Below the pieces are notes generated by a model. That model was not told where the DNA came from and ran no database searches. It saw nothing but the letters and a program-made list of their open reading frames with translations. This document shows, piece by piece, positions 48,765 to 59,032 of a stretch of 64,000 bases of DNA (within the stretch, counting starts at the first letter, position 1; each line of letters begins with the position of its first letter). Position numbers and translations under genes: made by a program. Source of the DNA: Tupaia tana (Eukaryota; Chordata; Mammalia; Scandentia; Tupaiidae); NCBI GenBank assembly GCA_026018925.1, contig JAKSZU010000026.1, positions 20,192,759 to 20,256,758 of the forward strand, written 5' to 3'.

Positions 48765-49016
48765 CACACACACAATGCTTACCATTTGCCAAGCATTCAT
48801 TGAAGTGCTATAGAAATATTACCTCATTTAGTCCTCCTTCTCAGATTGGAGAGTTCCCCATACACAGGGGGTCTGGGTGAGGTGTCTCGTTCCCAGCTCT
48901 CCATCATGAGAAGCTGGAATGCAGAAACAGACGTGGGGATCCGGAAAGTGGCTCGCAGAACTGTACGACAACATGTCCACTTTATCATTGTCACACTTGA
49001 AAAAATGAACAGTCAT
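48451..49016. other. RILPL1 upstream flank
   Basis: Unique sequence plus the CA tract; nothing else seen. Confidence 0.4.
48731..48774. repeat. (CA)n microsatellite
   Basis: About 22 units with one CG interruption. Confidence 0.95.
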
Positions 49017-49200
49017 CGGGGCTGGCAGTTGGCATGGTGGTTAAAGGTGCTGGGTTCCCACATGGCCAACTGCAGTTCGAGTCCCAGACCTGATGGCTTC
49101 CTTTCTCTCTTTCCTTTTCTCTCTCTGTTTCTCCCTGGTCAAATAAAATAATAATAATAATAACTACAAATGGAATTAAATAAACAAATAATTTTTAAAA
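49017..49200 (+). mobile_element. tSINE-S
   Basis: GGGGCTGGCAGTTGGCATGG; CCCTGGTCAAATAAAATAAT. Confidence 0.94.
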
Positions 49201-49548
49201 ATTAACAGTAATGTTATCATTAACTCAAGATCCAAATAACACATATTGCAATAGGTTGATTTGTTCCTTAGTTCATTATCTCTATCTGTTATCTGTTTAT
49301 CATCTATCTGTCTATCATCTGTTCCTGGAAATTCATTTTACTAAAGCAGGGTTGTTAGTCTTGCAGAGATTCTCAGTCTGGGTTTTGCTATTTTCATCAC
49401 TGTTACGTCTTTTAAATGTTTGCCCTTCTATTTTCTGCGAAGCGGTAGTCCGATCAATAGGTTTGACTGGATTTGAATTCAGCTGATCTGGTGTTGTGTG
49501 TTCTAACATTTTTTTAAGGGGGGGTACTCCTAATCTTTACTTCTCTTT
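49201..49548. other. A/T-rich intergenic sequence
   Basis: Contains a degraded (ATCT)n near 49275; no gene. Confidence 0.4.
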
Positions 49549-49655
49549 TAGAGACAGGGTCTCACAAGGGTACCCAGGCTAGCCTCAAACTCTCAACCGC
49601 CCTCCCTCAGCCTCCCAAGCAGCTGGAACGACAGGCACACAGCGCCCTGTCGGGC
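49549..49655 (-). mobile_element. 7SL-derived monomeric SINE
   Basis: GAGACAGGGTCTCACAAGGG, TACCCAGGCTAGCCTCAAAC and CCTCAGCCTCCCAAGCAGCT: the reverse complement of the Alu/B1-type 7SL core. Confidence 0.88.
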
Positions 49656-49689
49656 TAGTTAACCAGAGAGGGCGACGCTCGTTCTCACC

Positions 49690-50399
49690 GGTACGTGCGG
49701 TGGTTTTCAGCATGGTCCAGGACTGCGACCAGCACTGATGTCAAGAGCATCTCCGTGCACTTCCATCCTGAGGCCTGCACGTGCTGGTAGCCACCCCCAG
49801 TCTCTGCTTTCCTCACGAGGTAACTGCTAGTCTGCTTTCTGTGCCCATGGGTCTGCCTATCCTGGACATCCCCGAAAATGCAGCCACACGCGACGTGGCC
49901 CCCTGGGTCTGGCTGCTTTCCCCTGGCATGGCATTTCTGAGGTTAATCCGTGTAGTAGCATGTGCCCAGGCTTCATTTCTTCCCATGGTTGAATACTATT
50001 CCATGGTATGGGTAAGCCACATTGTGCTCATTTATTCATCCATCGTTGGACATTTGGGCCACTTCCACTCCTGGGCATCATGAATAATGACGGCAGAGAC
50101 AGTCACGTGTGGGTGTTTGTGTGGACTTGGGTTTGCCTCTTTTCTTAGGAGTGGGGACAGGATCCAGGACTGGAATTGCTGGCTTACCTATTAACCCCAT
50201 GTTTAAATTTTTGGGGAACTGTCAGACTGTTTCACAAGGGGCTGCCCTACTCACATCCCCACTAGCAATGTGTGGACATTCCAGTTCCTCCATGGCTTCC
50301 CCACACTTGTTACTGTCTGTCCTTTCGGTAACAACCATTCTAGGCGGTGTGACGTGGGATGCCACTGGGACTTTTATTCACATCACATTTCTGTCCTTA
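49690..50399 (-). mobile_element. L1 ORF2 3' fragment
   Basis: GGTTAATCCGTGTAGTAGCA, GGTTGAATACTATTCCATGG and TTTCACAAGGGGCTGCCCTA, antisense L1 in order. Confidence 0.9.
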
Positions 50400-50458
50400 T
50401 TTTTTAATAATTATTTCTTTAATTCTCTTTACTATCATGATTATTGTTTAATTTGACC

Positions 50459-50501
<43 letters not shown>

Positions 50502-50601
50502 TCGCAAAAGTGAGAAAGCAAGCCGCCAAGTCTGGGACTTGAACTGTGGTCGACCATGTGGGAATCCATCACCTCAACCACCACACCAACCTGCTGGCCC
50601 C
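50400..50601 (-). mobile_element. tSINE-S with (GA)n
   Basis: GTTTAATTTGACCAGAGAGA; ends CCTGCTGGCCCC; inserted in the L1 end. Confidence 0.93.
50459..50499. repeat. (GA)n microsatellite
   Basis: Expanded from the GAGAGA part of a reverse tSINE-S. Confidence 0.93.
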
Positions 50602-50611
50602 CTATGATTTA

Positions 50612-50850
50612 TTTTTTAATTTTGCCAGATGTAGTGTGCACTCGTGTGAGAGTGAGAGAGACAGAGAGAGAGCGCGCTCCCCGATGGGGCACAGTCATGG
50701 CACCATTCCTTCTCTATTTCTCCGTCCTACTGGGACTTGGGGCACTCACACACGTGCTCCCAGTGTGTTACTCACGGGCCAGGATTCGAACCATGCACTT
50801 GGCCCTGTGGGACTGTTTGCTGTACGCACCAGACCACAGAGCCCGCCCAC
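50612..50850 (-). mobile_element. tSINE-M
   Basis: AATTTTGCCAGATGTAGTGT; GGATTCGAACCATGC head, reversed. Confidence 0.9.
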
Positions 50851-51060
50851 ACATGGCTGTTTCAGAATCGTCCTCTGAGGAGGTGGCGTGACTGCGACGA
50901 TGCTGAGACGAAGACCGGCCATTTTGTTGACCATCACCGAAACTGTGGACAGGTCTGCCGTGGAGGGTCATCACGTTATAGTCACTCTCCTGGTAATATT
51001 TGAAAGTTTTCATAATAAGGAAGTGTTTAACACTTTTGTTTGTTTGTTTTAATAAAGACT

Positions 51061-51240
51061 ATGGGGCCAGCAGATGACGAGGTGGCTAAGGCTCTGGACT
51101 CCCATGTGGCTGACCATGGTTTGAATCCCAGACCTGGTGGCTTGCTTTCTCGCTTTCCCTTTCTCTCTCTCTCTGGTCAAATAAAAAATAGTAACCATAA
51201 TAATACATAGAATCAAATAATAATATATACATCTTAGACA
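51061..51240 (+). mobile_element. tSINE-S
   Basis: GGGGCCAGCAGATGACGAGG; duplication (A)ATAAAGACT(A/G)TGG on both sides. Confidence 0.94.
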
Positions 51241-51837
51241 AAAAGATAAAGACTGTGGACCTGAAGGCACAGCAAAGTCTCAGTGCTTCCCCCTGATCCT
51301 GAGCCTTGCCTGAGCCACGGGTAACAAGAGACTGAGGCCCCCAGCAGGTGGGCAAGCGCAGGCTGTCAGAGATCTCCGGGGGAGAGTTTGCAGGACTGGT
51401 TGGGGGACCCTCCATGGTTAGGGTGGGAGGAAGAGCAGGTGACAGCCGGTTCCCCACCCTGGAAGGCACTTGTCTGGGGCTGTGGCAGACAGAAGCAGTG
51501 ATTCTGTGTAAGGAGAAGTCACTGCTTCCTGCAACAGCAGGCCGCAGGGGCCTGGGAAACCACACTGCGGCTGGAAAGGCGACGTCGGGGCACTGGCGGG
51601 TAGCTTGTCTGTGACGTCGCCAGTGGTCCTGTCACGGGGATCCACTTTCACGAGGGTTTCAGGAGTCCGAGCAGCATCAGCCCTACACTGCTTCGCCTGG
51701 GCGGGCGCTGGTAGATCCCAGGGGCCGACAACCCTCCTGGCCGCGGACCCAGCCCTTCCCCACCCCCTCCTGCTCCTCCCACTCGTCTAATTGGACAGAC
51801 TGGCGTGGTCGTGGTGTATGCTGACGTCATCAGCGTT
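51241..51837. other. Intergenic unique sequence
   Basis: GC-rich; no gene recognised. Confidence 0.4.
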
Positions 51838-52046
51838 AGGAAAGCACGTGTGCTTGCTGGGGAGGGGGGGTGAGAAAGCCTCCCGGGGGTGGTCAGCTGC
51901 AATTCCTTCTCCCCTTCCTCTTCAGGATTTTGCGCATGCGTGCACATGTACCTGGCGTGTCTCTCAAGTTGCTGGGTCCAGGACTTGAAACATGCTGTCG
52001 GGTATGTGGGATTCATTTGCTTTAACCTCCGGCCTAGGCCTACTAG
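51838..52046 (-). mobile_element. tSINE-M
   Basis: AAGCACGTGTGCTTGCTGGG; GTCCAGGACTTGAAACATGC reversed head. Confidence 0.82.
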
Positions 52047-52064
52047 GGGCCTCCCGCCCTTATT

Positions 52065-52588
52065 TTGATTACCACAGAGCATGAAATGAGAACACCCCCC
52101 CATGGGGAACAGTCGCACTGCAGTCCCGTCTCCCTGGTCTCTTCTGGGTTTTTTTTTTTTTTTTTTTTTTTTTCTTTTTTTTGGAGAGGTTTTTGCTATA
52201 GGGCGCGTGCGCTCGCCAGACAGACAGAGAGAGACAGAGAGATAGAAAGCAGGAAATCACCCCCCAGGGGGGATGGTCACGCCGCAATCCCTTCTCCTCC
52301 ATTCTCCTCTCGGGATCTTGGGCACGCACGCACACGCGCCCGGCGTGAGTTCAAGCCGCCGGGTCCGAGACTCGAACCGCGGTCGACTACGTGGGAGTCC
52401 AGCGACATAGCCATTACGCTAACTGCTGGTCCCAGGGTTTTTTTTTTTTTGAGGGGGTGGAATTTGGGGTGTGCATGAATGCACACGCACTTGGCATGTT
52501 TTTCTAGGTGTCAGTATCGGGACTTGAACAGCTCAGTCAGCCATGTGGAATCCGGCTTCCTTAACCACCAGGTCAGGGGCCAGTCCCG
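52065..52588 (-). mobile_element. tSINE-M split by a tSINE-L
   Basis: 3' half 52065-52147 (GAACACCCCCCCATGGGGAA), 5' half with head 52434-52588 (GGGACTTGAACAGCTCAGTC). Confidence 0.88.
52148..52433 (-). mobile_element. tSINE-L (young type), nested
   Basis: GAGAGGTTTTTGCTATAGGG, CpG-intact; flanked by (C/A)GGGTTTTTTTTTTT. Confidence 0.96.
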
Positions 52589-52592
52589 GAAG

Positions 52593-52760
52593 TGCTTCTT
52601 TCTTTCTTTCTTTCTTTCCTTCTTTTTTTTTAAAAGAGAGATTTTTGGTGTAGAGTACGTGCACTGGCCAGAGAGAGAGAGAGAGAGGGAGAGAGACAGA
52701 GAAACAGAAAGCAAGAAATCACCCGCTGGGGGATGGCCATGCAGTTAGTTCTCCCCATGG
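52593..52760 (-). mobile_element. tSINE-L, head missing
   Basis: (TTTC)n tail, AGAGAGATTTTTGGTGTAGA; stops within the body at GGGGGATGGCCATGC. Confidence 0.88.
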
Positions 52761-52852
52761 GGCATCGGTCTCCCCCATTTCCAGGTGGGTCCCCTCTACC
52801 AGGCTTGGACCTGGAGGCTGGGGTACTACCGTCCTTACCCCTGTGGTCTTCT

Positions 52853-53004
52853 TCTTTTTAAAGAATTATTTTACTTAACTTTATTTAGTTTAATTTGATC
52901 AAAGAAGTGGAGAGAGAGAGAGAGTGAGAAAGCAAGCCTCCAGGTGTGGGACTTGAACCACGGTTGACCATGTGGGAGTCCACCACGCCACCTGCTGGCC
53001 CCAA
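52853..53004 (-). mobile_element. tSINE-S
   Basis: TTTAATTTGATCAAAGAAGT; GGGACTTGAACCACGG; ends CACCTGCTGGCCCC. Confidence 0.94.
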
Positions 53005-53178
53005 CCCCTGCGGTCTTCTGAGCCCATCAGAAGTGAGAGGAGCTATGGAGACTGAGACACGGGGGTGGTGGGAGCAAAGCCAAGAGCCCGAGATCCTGGG
53101 TGATGGCGGAGTGGGTACAGCTGGGAGGAGTGATACGGGTCTGCCAGCCCTGTAGCCCACCGTTTTAAAAGTGTACAT

Positions 53179-53360
53179 TTTCTCTTAACTGCCAGAGGGC
53201 ACATGTGTTTGTCAGAGAGAGACATAGAGAGAAAGCACCCCTTAATGGGGGAGAACACACAAGTCCAGTGTTTTTTTTACGCTGAGTCCGGGACTCAAAC
53301 CATACAGTTGGCCATGTGGGATCCAGCCACCTTCACCTCCACTCCACCTGCTGGCCCCGG
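53179..53360 (-). mobile_element. tSINE-M with internal deletion
   Basis: AACTGCCAGAGGGCACATGT; GGGACTCAAACCATAC; ends CTGCTGGCCCC. Confidence 0.9.
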
Positions 53361-53476
53361 CCTTCTCATTTCTACCCTAGGTAACTGTAGTTGACAGTTT
53401 GGGCCATGCTCTTCCTGATTTTGTCCTGCGAATATGCATATTTATCTATATGTACATATATTTAAACATACACTGA

Positions 53477-53737
53477 TTTTTTTTTTCTTTGGAGAGGTTT
53501 TTGCTATAGGGCACGTGCGCTCGCCAGAAAGATAGAGAGAGACAGAGAGACAGAAAGCGAGAAATCACCCCCTGGGGGGATGGCCACGCCGCAATCCCTT
53601 CTCCATTTTCCTCTAGGGATCTTGGGCATGCACACGCACACGCCTGGCGTGAATTTAAGCCACCGGGTCTGGGACATGAACCACTGTCGACTACACGGGA
53701 GTCCAGCAACATAGCCATTACGCTAACTGGTGGTTCC
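53477..53737 (-). mobile_element. tSINE-L
   Basis: GGAGAGGTTTTTGCTATAGG; ends TAACTGGTGGTTCC. Confidence 0.95.
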
Positions 53738-54206
53738 AAAAAAGAATTATTTGCTTTTATTTGTTTATTATTTTTCTTCAATTCAACCAGAGAGAGACAA
53801 AGAAAAGGGCGGAGGGAGAGGGACACTGAGAAAGTAACCCGCCTTGGGACCAGCAGTTGGCGTAATGGCTATGTCGCTGGACTCCCACGTAGTTGACCGC
53901 GGTTCGAGTCCCGGACCCGGTGGCTTAGACTCACGCCGGGCGCGTGTGCGTGCGTGCCCAAGATCCCAAGGGGAGAATGGAGGAGAGGGGATTGCGGCGT
54001 GGCCATCCCCCCTGGGGGGTGATTTCTCGCTTTCTATCTCTGTCTCTGTCTGTCTGGCGAGCGCACGCGCCCTATAGCTAAAACCTCTCCAAAAAAAAAA
54101 AAAAAGAAAAAAAAAAAGAAAGTAACCCGCCAGGCCTGGGACTCAAACTGTGGTTGACTATGCGGGACTCCAGTGTCTTCACCACCACACCACCTGCCAG
54201 CCCCCC
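53738..54206 (-). mobile_element. tSINE-S split by a tSINE-L
   Basis: Tail/body 53738-53843, head 54117-54206 (GGGACTCAAACTGTGGTTGA); ends CACCTGCCAGCCCCC. Confidence 0.94.
53844..54116 (+). mobile_element. tSINE-L (young type), nested
   Basis: Exact duplication AGAAAGTAACCCGCC at 53829-53843 and 54117-54131; CpG-intact. Confidence 0.97.
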
Positions 54207-54275
54207 ATGCACTGATTTTCTAAATGGAAGCATGGCGTGCATATTAGTGTGCAATTTGCTTTTTCTCAGTTTTGT
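54207..54275 (-). mobile_element. L1 fragment
   Basis: Antisense L1 (GTGTGCAATTTGCTTTTTCT); continues after the next SINE. Confidence 0.6.
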
Positions 54276-54521
54276 TTTTGTTTTTGCTGTACGGTGCCAG
54301 CTTGTTGTAGACACAGAGAGAGACAGTGAGAGGGAAAGTGAGAAATCACCATCCAGAGAGGATGGACATACCACGATCCTCTCTCCTCTACTCTCCTCCA
54401 GAATTTTGAGCTTGCACGCACATGTGCCTGGTGTGAGTCTCAAGTCTCCAGGTCCAGGGCTCAAACCGTAGTCAGCCATGTGGGAGTCTAGCACCTTATC
54501 CACTATGCTATCTGCTGGCCC
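54276..54521 (-). mobile_element. tSINE-L
   Basis: GTTTTTGCTGTACGGTGCCA; ends ATCTGCTGGCCCTG. Confidence 0.92.
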
Positions 54522-54880
54522 TGTAAGTTACTTTTTTCACCTAATAATATCCTATAATCATTTTTTAAGCTCAGAACATATAGACATTCTCTTTTTGTTG
54601 TGGTTGTTCTTTATTTTCTTTCTTCCATAAATAAATAATATCTACCTCATTGTTTTACATCATTGTAGTTTTCTGTCTCATGGATGTACAGTAATGTCCC
54701 CATCATTGCTCCCCACATAGACATTCATGCTGTTCCCAGCTCTGGGCTATTTTAAACCATGTTGCTGTGCAAATTAACTCAATTTTTGGTGCTCTCAACT
54801 TTATGAAGTGGCCAAACCTGTTATATCTCATCTGCTCAGTGCCTCTGTCCCTGCCTATAAATCAAGGAAAGAAGAAGGCT
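54522..54880 (-). mobile_element. L1 fragment, continuation
   Basis: TTTTCACCTAATAATATCCT, CATGGATGTACAGTAATGTC and AAACCATGTTGCTGTGC. Confidence 0.7.
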
Positions 54881-55145
54881 GGGGCCAGCCGATGGTGTAA
54901 TACTTATGTCACTGGACTCCCACATAGTCAACCACAATTTGAGTCCCGGACCTGATGGCTTAAAACTTACACTGGGTACATGTGTGTGCATGTCCAAGAT
55001 TCTAAGAGGACAATGGAGTAGAAGAGATTGTGGTATGGACATTCCCCCGGGGAGTGATTTCTTACTTTCTGTCTCTGTGTGTTTCTCTCTGTCTCTCTGG
55101 CAAGTACATATGCCCTTTAACAAAAACCTCCCTCTCAAAAAAAGA
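54881..55145 (+). mobile_element. tSINE-L
   Basis: GGGGCCAGCCGATGGTGTAA; CCCTTTAACAAAAACCTCCC. Confidence 0.93.
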
Positions 55146-55187
55146 AGGAGGAGGAGGAGGAGGAGGAGGCGGCGGCGGCAGTGGTGG
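55146..55187. repeat. (GGA)n(GGC)n trinucleotide tract
   Basis: About 8 GGA then 3-4 GGC units at the tail of a tSINE-L, just before a tSINE-S. Confidence 0.92.
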
Positions 55188-55189
55188 CT

Positions 55190-55377
55190 GGGGGCCAGCA
55201 GATAGCATGGAGATTAAATTTGCTGGACTCCAACATAGCCTACCATGGTTTGAGTCCCAGATCTGGTGGCTTGCTTTCTCACGTTCCCCCTCTCTCTCGT
55301 TCACACACACACTGTCTCTCTCTGGTCAAATTACAATAAACAAATACATAAAGTTAAATAAAATTATTCTTTTTAAA
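55190..55377 (+). mobile_element. tSINE-S
   Basis: GGGGGCCAGCAGATAGCATG; CTCTGGTCAAATTACAATAA. Confidence 0.94.
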
Positions 55378-55560
55378 AAAATATTTAATTCAACTTAATT
55401 TACTGTAATTTGACGAGAGAGGGACAGAATGAGAGGGAGAGGAGGAAAGAGGGAGAGAGAAAGGGAAAGTGAGAAAGCAAGCTGCCAGGCCCGGGACTCG
55501 AACTGCAGCCAGCCATGTGGGAGTCCAGCACCCTTAACCAGCATGCCACCTGCCGGCCCC
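55378..55560 (-). mobile_element. tSINE-S, tail-to-tail with the preceding copy
   Basis: TGTAATTTGACGAGAGAGGG; GGGACTCGAACTGCAG; ends CACCTGCCGGCCCC. Confidence 0.94.
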
Positions 55561-55594
55561 AAAATAAAATAATTCTTAAAGAAAAAAGAAGTCT

Positions 55595-55775
55595 GTGGGA
55601 CCAGCAGGTGGCGTGGTGGTGAATGCACTGGACACTCCCACATGGCCTACTATGGTTCCAGTCCTGGACCTGGTGGCTTTCCCACTTTCTCTCTCTCTCT
55701 CTTCCTGGTCAAATTAAAATAAATGAATGAATAAATAAAATAAATGATTTAAAAAAAGATAAAGAAAAAGAAAGA
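55595..55775 (+). mobile_element. tSINE-S
   Basis: GGGACCAGCAGGTGGCGTGG; CCTGGTCAAATTAAAATAAA. Confidence 0.94.
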
Positions 55776-55894
55776 AGGCTGCAGACCACAGCTCCCCACT
55801 GTGAGTGAGAAGCCCAGAATGTTCTGGTGTGAACTGCGCCCTCCCCCGTCAGTCACGCTTTCCTGAAATGCAGTTCTGCGCTTTCGCTGCCGAG

Positions 55895-55968
55895 GCCCAG
55901 GGCCTGACCGTGACTGCCTCTGTGGGATCTAGGTCCTTTAACCATCAGACCACGGGCCCAGTCCCGCA
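55895..55968 (-). mobile_element. SINE head fragment
   Basis: GCCTCTGTGGGATCTAGGTC then CCATCAGACCACGGGCCCAG, resembling a reversed tRNA-like head. Confidence 0.5.
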
Positions 55969-56088
55969 TCAAATTTTTCACAGGTAAAACCACGCTAAGG
56001 GCACAGGAAGCAGAGCAGCAGTGGCCTGGGGCACGAGACACGAGTGGGGACCTGTGTGTAAGGAACGGCTAGACAGAAGGAAGGTGCA

Positions 56089-56510
56089 TGTGTACTTTCC
56101 AGAGAGAAAGAAAACACCCCCGCAACAGGGCACGGTCCTCCCGCGTCCCTTCTCCATCTCATCAGGACTCGGGCATGCACGCTTATGCACCCGGTGTGTT
56201 TTCAAACCCCTGGGGCTGGGATTCAAATTGCAATTGGTCAGGGGCCAGCAGGTGGCGTGGTGGTTGGGTTACTGGACTCCCACATGGTCGACGACAGTTT
56301 GAGTCCCAGACCTGGTGGCTTGCTTTCTCACTTTTTCTCCCTGCCCTTCTCTGAGTGCATGTGTCCTATAGCAAACTAAACAATGATGATGATAATAATA
56401 AGTAAAGTTAAATAATAAGAAAATTTAAAAATTAAAACAAACAAAACGAATTGCAATTGGCCTCATGGGATCCGGCTACCTTAACCGCTAGGCTATGGGG
56501 CTGTCCTGAA
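56089..56510 (-). mobile_element. tSINE-M split by a tSINE
   Basis: 3' part 56089-56240 and head 56449-56510 (GGATCCGGCTACCTTAACCG). Confidence 0.9.
56241..56448 (+). mobile_element. tSINE intermediate (S-type deletion, L-type 3' end), nested
   Basis: S body GGTGGCTTGCTTTCTCACTT but end GTGCATGTGTCCTATAGCAA; duplication AATTGCAATTGG on both sides. Confidence 0.93.
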
Positions 56511-56519
56511 ACTGCTCTT

Positions 56520-56606
56520 TCTGATGGAGTCTTGCTGTGTTGGGAGCCTTGGCCCCGTCTGCCTGGTAGGGGGATTACAGGTGCACATGACCACACTCGG
56601 CCTGCC
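56520..56606 (-). mobile_element. 7SL-derived SINE fragment
   Basis: GGAGTCTTGCTGTGTTG then GGGGGATTACAGGTGCACAT and GACCACACTCGGCCTG, the reverse of a 7SL/Alu left end. Confidence 0.75.
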
Positions 56607-56944
56607 TGAGCTCAGGCTGGGAACTGAACCCGGGCTCCTGTGTGGCTCCAGCCTCCCATGCAACACCATACTGTCTGTGCCCCTGGGGCTGGGCTGGGTG
56701 GTCTTGTTTATGTCCTGAGTCATTGGGGCCACAGAGTGGCCTCACCAAGGTTGGCATCCTGTGATGAGGTCGGATTCAGCAGGAGGACTTGAGGGCCAGC
56801 CGCTGGCGTGAGGTGGCTCCTGGAACGTGAACGCGGTAGTTCAGGGCTGACTGGGGCCACCCAGAAAGATACCTTGACTTCTCGCCTGGTTTCCTTGTCC
56901 TTGGCACACCAGCTTCTGGTACCAAGCATAAACATTTCATTTTG

Positions 56945-57100
56945 TCCTTTGAGGTACACACACGAGAATTGGAAAGGCTTTTTGCACCCCTGCAAAAACG
57001 GGAGCCCGAGTGTGCCCAGGGCATTATTGACAGTGGCCAGAATGCAGGAACACCCCGAAGGCCCGACAGTAGGTGAGTGGGTAACTCAGACATGGGGGAC
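56945..57100 (+). mobile_element. L1 ORF2 fragment
   Basis: GCAAAAACGGGAGCCCGAGT, GACAGTGGCCAGAATGCAGG and GTAGGTGAGTGGGTAACTCA. Confidence 0.75.
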
Positions 57101-57104
57101 GAGG

Positions 57105-57172
57105 GGATCCAGAAAGTCTGTGGAAAATGGAATTCAAGTATGAGTTTATTTCTGTGTAAAAGATTGAAACCT
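57105..57172 (+). repeat. Unclassified interspersed repeat, copy 2
   Basis: GTCTGTGGAAAATGGAATTC, then AAGTATGAGTTTATTTCTGT; compare 41385-41500. Confidence 0.45.
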
Positions 57173-57425
57173 AGGGCCAGCAGGTGGCGTGGTGGTTAAG
57201 GCACTGGATTCTCACGTGGCTGACACTGTGATCCAAGTCCCAGACCTGGCCACCTGCAAATCACTCTGGGTGTGTGTGTACCCACAATCCCAAGAGGACA
57301 ATGGAAGAGAAGGGACTGTGACATGGCCATTTGCCCTGGGGGATGATTTCTCATTCTCCCTGTCTGTGTTTCTCTCTGGTGAGCACATGCACCCTCTGGG
57401 AAAAAAATATTTTAAAAAAGTTTAA
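57173..57425 (+). mobile_element. tSINE-L/M
   Basis: GGGCCAGCAGGTGGCGTGGT head; GCACATGCACCCTCTGGGAA end. Confidence 0.93.
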
Positions 57426-57432
57426 TCTAGGT

Positions 57433-57457
57433 ATACACACACACACACACACACACA
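57433..57457. repeat. (AC)n microsatellite
   Basis: About 12 units between a SINE tail and a reverse tSINE-S tail. Confidence 0.9.
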
Positions 57458-57463
57458 TATAAA

Positions 57464-57625
57464 GAATTATTTATTTTAATTAATTATTATTTTAATTCAC
57501 CAGTGAGAGACACAGAGAGAGAGAGAGGGAACGTGAAAAAGCAAGCCACCAGGTCTGAGATTTGAGCTCCAGTCGGCCATGTGCGAGTCCAGGGCCTCAA
57601 CCAGCAGGCTACCTGCTGGCCTGGC
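57464..57625 (-). mobile_element. tSINE-S
   Basis: TTAATTCACCAGTGAGAGAC; ends CTACCTGCTGGCC. Confidence 0.92.
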
Positions 57626-57629
57626 ATAT

Positions 57630-57890
57630 GTTTGCATAATACACATTCCCGTGAGCTTTCTGCAGACTCCTCCTACACGGAAGTGGAACGTTCTCCCGCC
57701 GTAAGGACAGCCAGGCGCTGACACGTGCTGCTGTGCATGAGCCATGAAAACGGCACGCTAAGGAGCCAGGCCCGAAGAGTCACAGAGTACATGACTCCAC
57801 TCCAGGTCACGGAGGTGGAGCCGGATGACGGTTGCCAGGGCTGGTGGGTGGTGGTGCAAGTGCCTGCCACTGCGAGTGGCATTTCTTTTC
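57630..57890 (+). mobile_element. L1 3' fragment
   Basis: GGCACGCTAAGGAGCCAGGC, CAGAGTACATGACTCCACTC and GACGGTTGCCAGGGCTG are degraded L1 3' phrases in order. Confidence 0.7.
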
Positions 57891-57897
57891 TTTTTCT

Positions 57898-58093
57898 TTT
57901 TTTTTTTTAAAATAATTATTTATTTTATTTTATTTATTCATTCATTTATTTTTAATTTGACCAGAGAGAAACAGACATAGAGAAAGAGAAAGGGAAAATG
58001 AGAAAGCAAGCCACCAGGTCCCGGGACTTGAACCCTGGTCGGCTATGTGGGAGTGTCCAGCGCCTTTACCACCATGCCACCTGCTAGTCCCAG
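57898..58093 (-). mobile_element. tSINE-S
   Basis: TTTAATTTGACCAGAGAGAA; GGGACTTGAACCCTGG; ends CACCTGCTAGTCCC. Confidence 0.94.
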
Positions 58094-58105
58094 CAGTGTT
58101 TCTTT

Positions 58106-58373
58106 CTTTCTTTCTTTTTTTTTTTTGAGAGGTTTTTGCTATAGGGCATGTGCGCTCGCCAGACAGACAGAGAGAGACAGAGAGACAGAAAGCAGGAAAT
58201 CACCCCCCAGGGGGGATGGCCACGCCACAATCCCTTTTCCTCCATTCTCCTCTTGGGATCTTGGGCACGCACGCATACACGCCTGGCGTGAGTTTAAGCC
58301 ACCGGGTCCGGGACTCGAACCGCGGTCGACTACATGGGAGTCCAGCAACATAGCCATTACGCTAACTGCTGGT
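58106..58373 (-). mobile_element. tSINE-L
   Basis: GAGAGGTTTTTGCTATAGGG; exact duplication CCCAGCAGTGTTTCTTT at 58089 and 58374. Confidence 0.97.
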
Positions 58374-58482
58374 CCCAGCAGTGTTTCTTTTTGAGAGGAT
58401 GAAATGCTTTGGGATTAGGTGTGATGATGCCTGGATGATGATCTGAACACATTAGACACCATGAACACGTGTACTTCATTTA

Positions 58483-58726
58483 TGTAGTTAGCTTTTGCTG
58501 TAGGGCGTATGTGCTCACTAGAGAGAGAGAAAGAGGGAGAGGAGAGAGAGAGGGGAATGTGAGAATCACCCTCTAGGATGGCTGGCCACAATTCCTTCTC
58601 CTCCATTCTCTTCTCAGAATTTTGGGCAAGTATGCAAACGTGCCTGGTGTGATTTCCAAGCTGCTGGGTCCTGGACTCAAACAGTACAGGAGCTAGCACC
58701 TTAACCATCATGCCACCAGTTGGCCC
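58483..58726 (-). mobile_element. tSINE-L
   Basis: GCTTTTGCTGTAGGGCGTAT; ends CACCAGTTGGCCC. Confidence 0.92.
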
Positions 58727-58754
58727 AACACATACATATACGTTTTAAAAGGTT

Positions 58755-59006
58755 ATTTTTTATTTTACTGAATCAGACTTTCTCTATCTAGAATGTGTTC
58801 GCCGGAGAGAGACAGAGAGAGGGAAAGTGAGGGATCATCCCCTAGAGGTATCCACGGCACAGTCTCTCCTCCATTCTCCTCTTGGGACTTTGGGCACACG
58901 TGCACATGTGCCTGGTGTGATTTTCAAGCTGCAGGGTCTGAGACTCAAACTGCAGTCAGCCATGTGGAAGTCCAGTGCCTTGACCACCTGGCCACCTGCT
59001 GGCCCC
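58755..59006 (-). mobile_element. tSINE-L/M
   Basis: GAATGTGTTCGCCGGAGAGA; ends CACCTGCTGGCCCCC. Confidence 0.9.
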
Positions 59007-59032
59007 CACATACACTTTAAAAGGGTGTGTTT

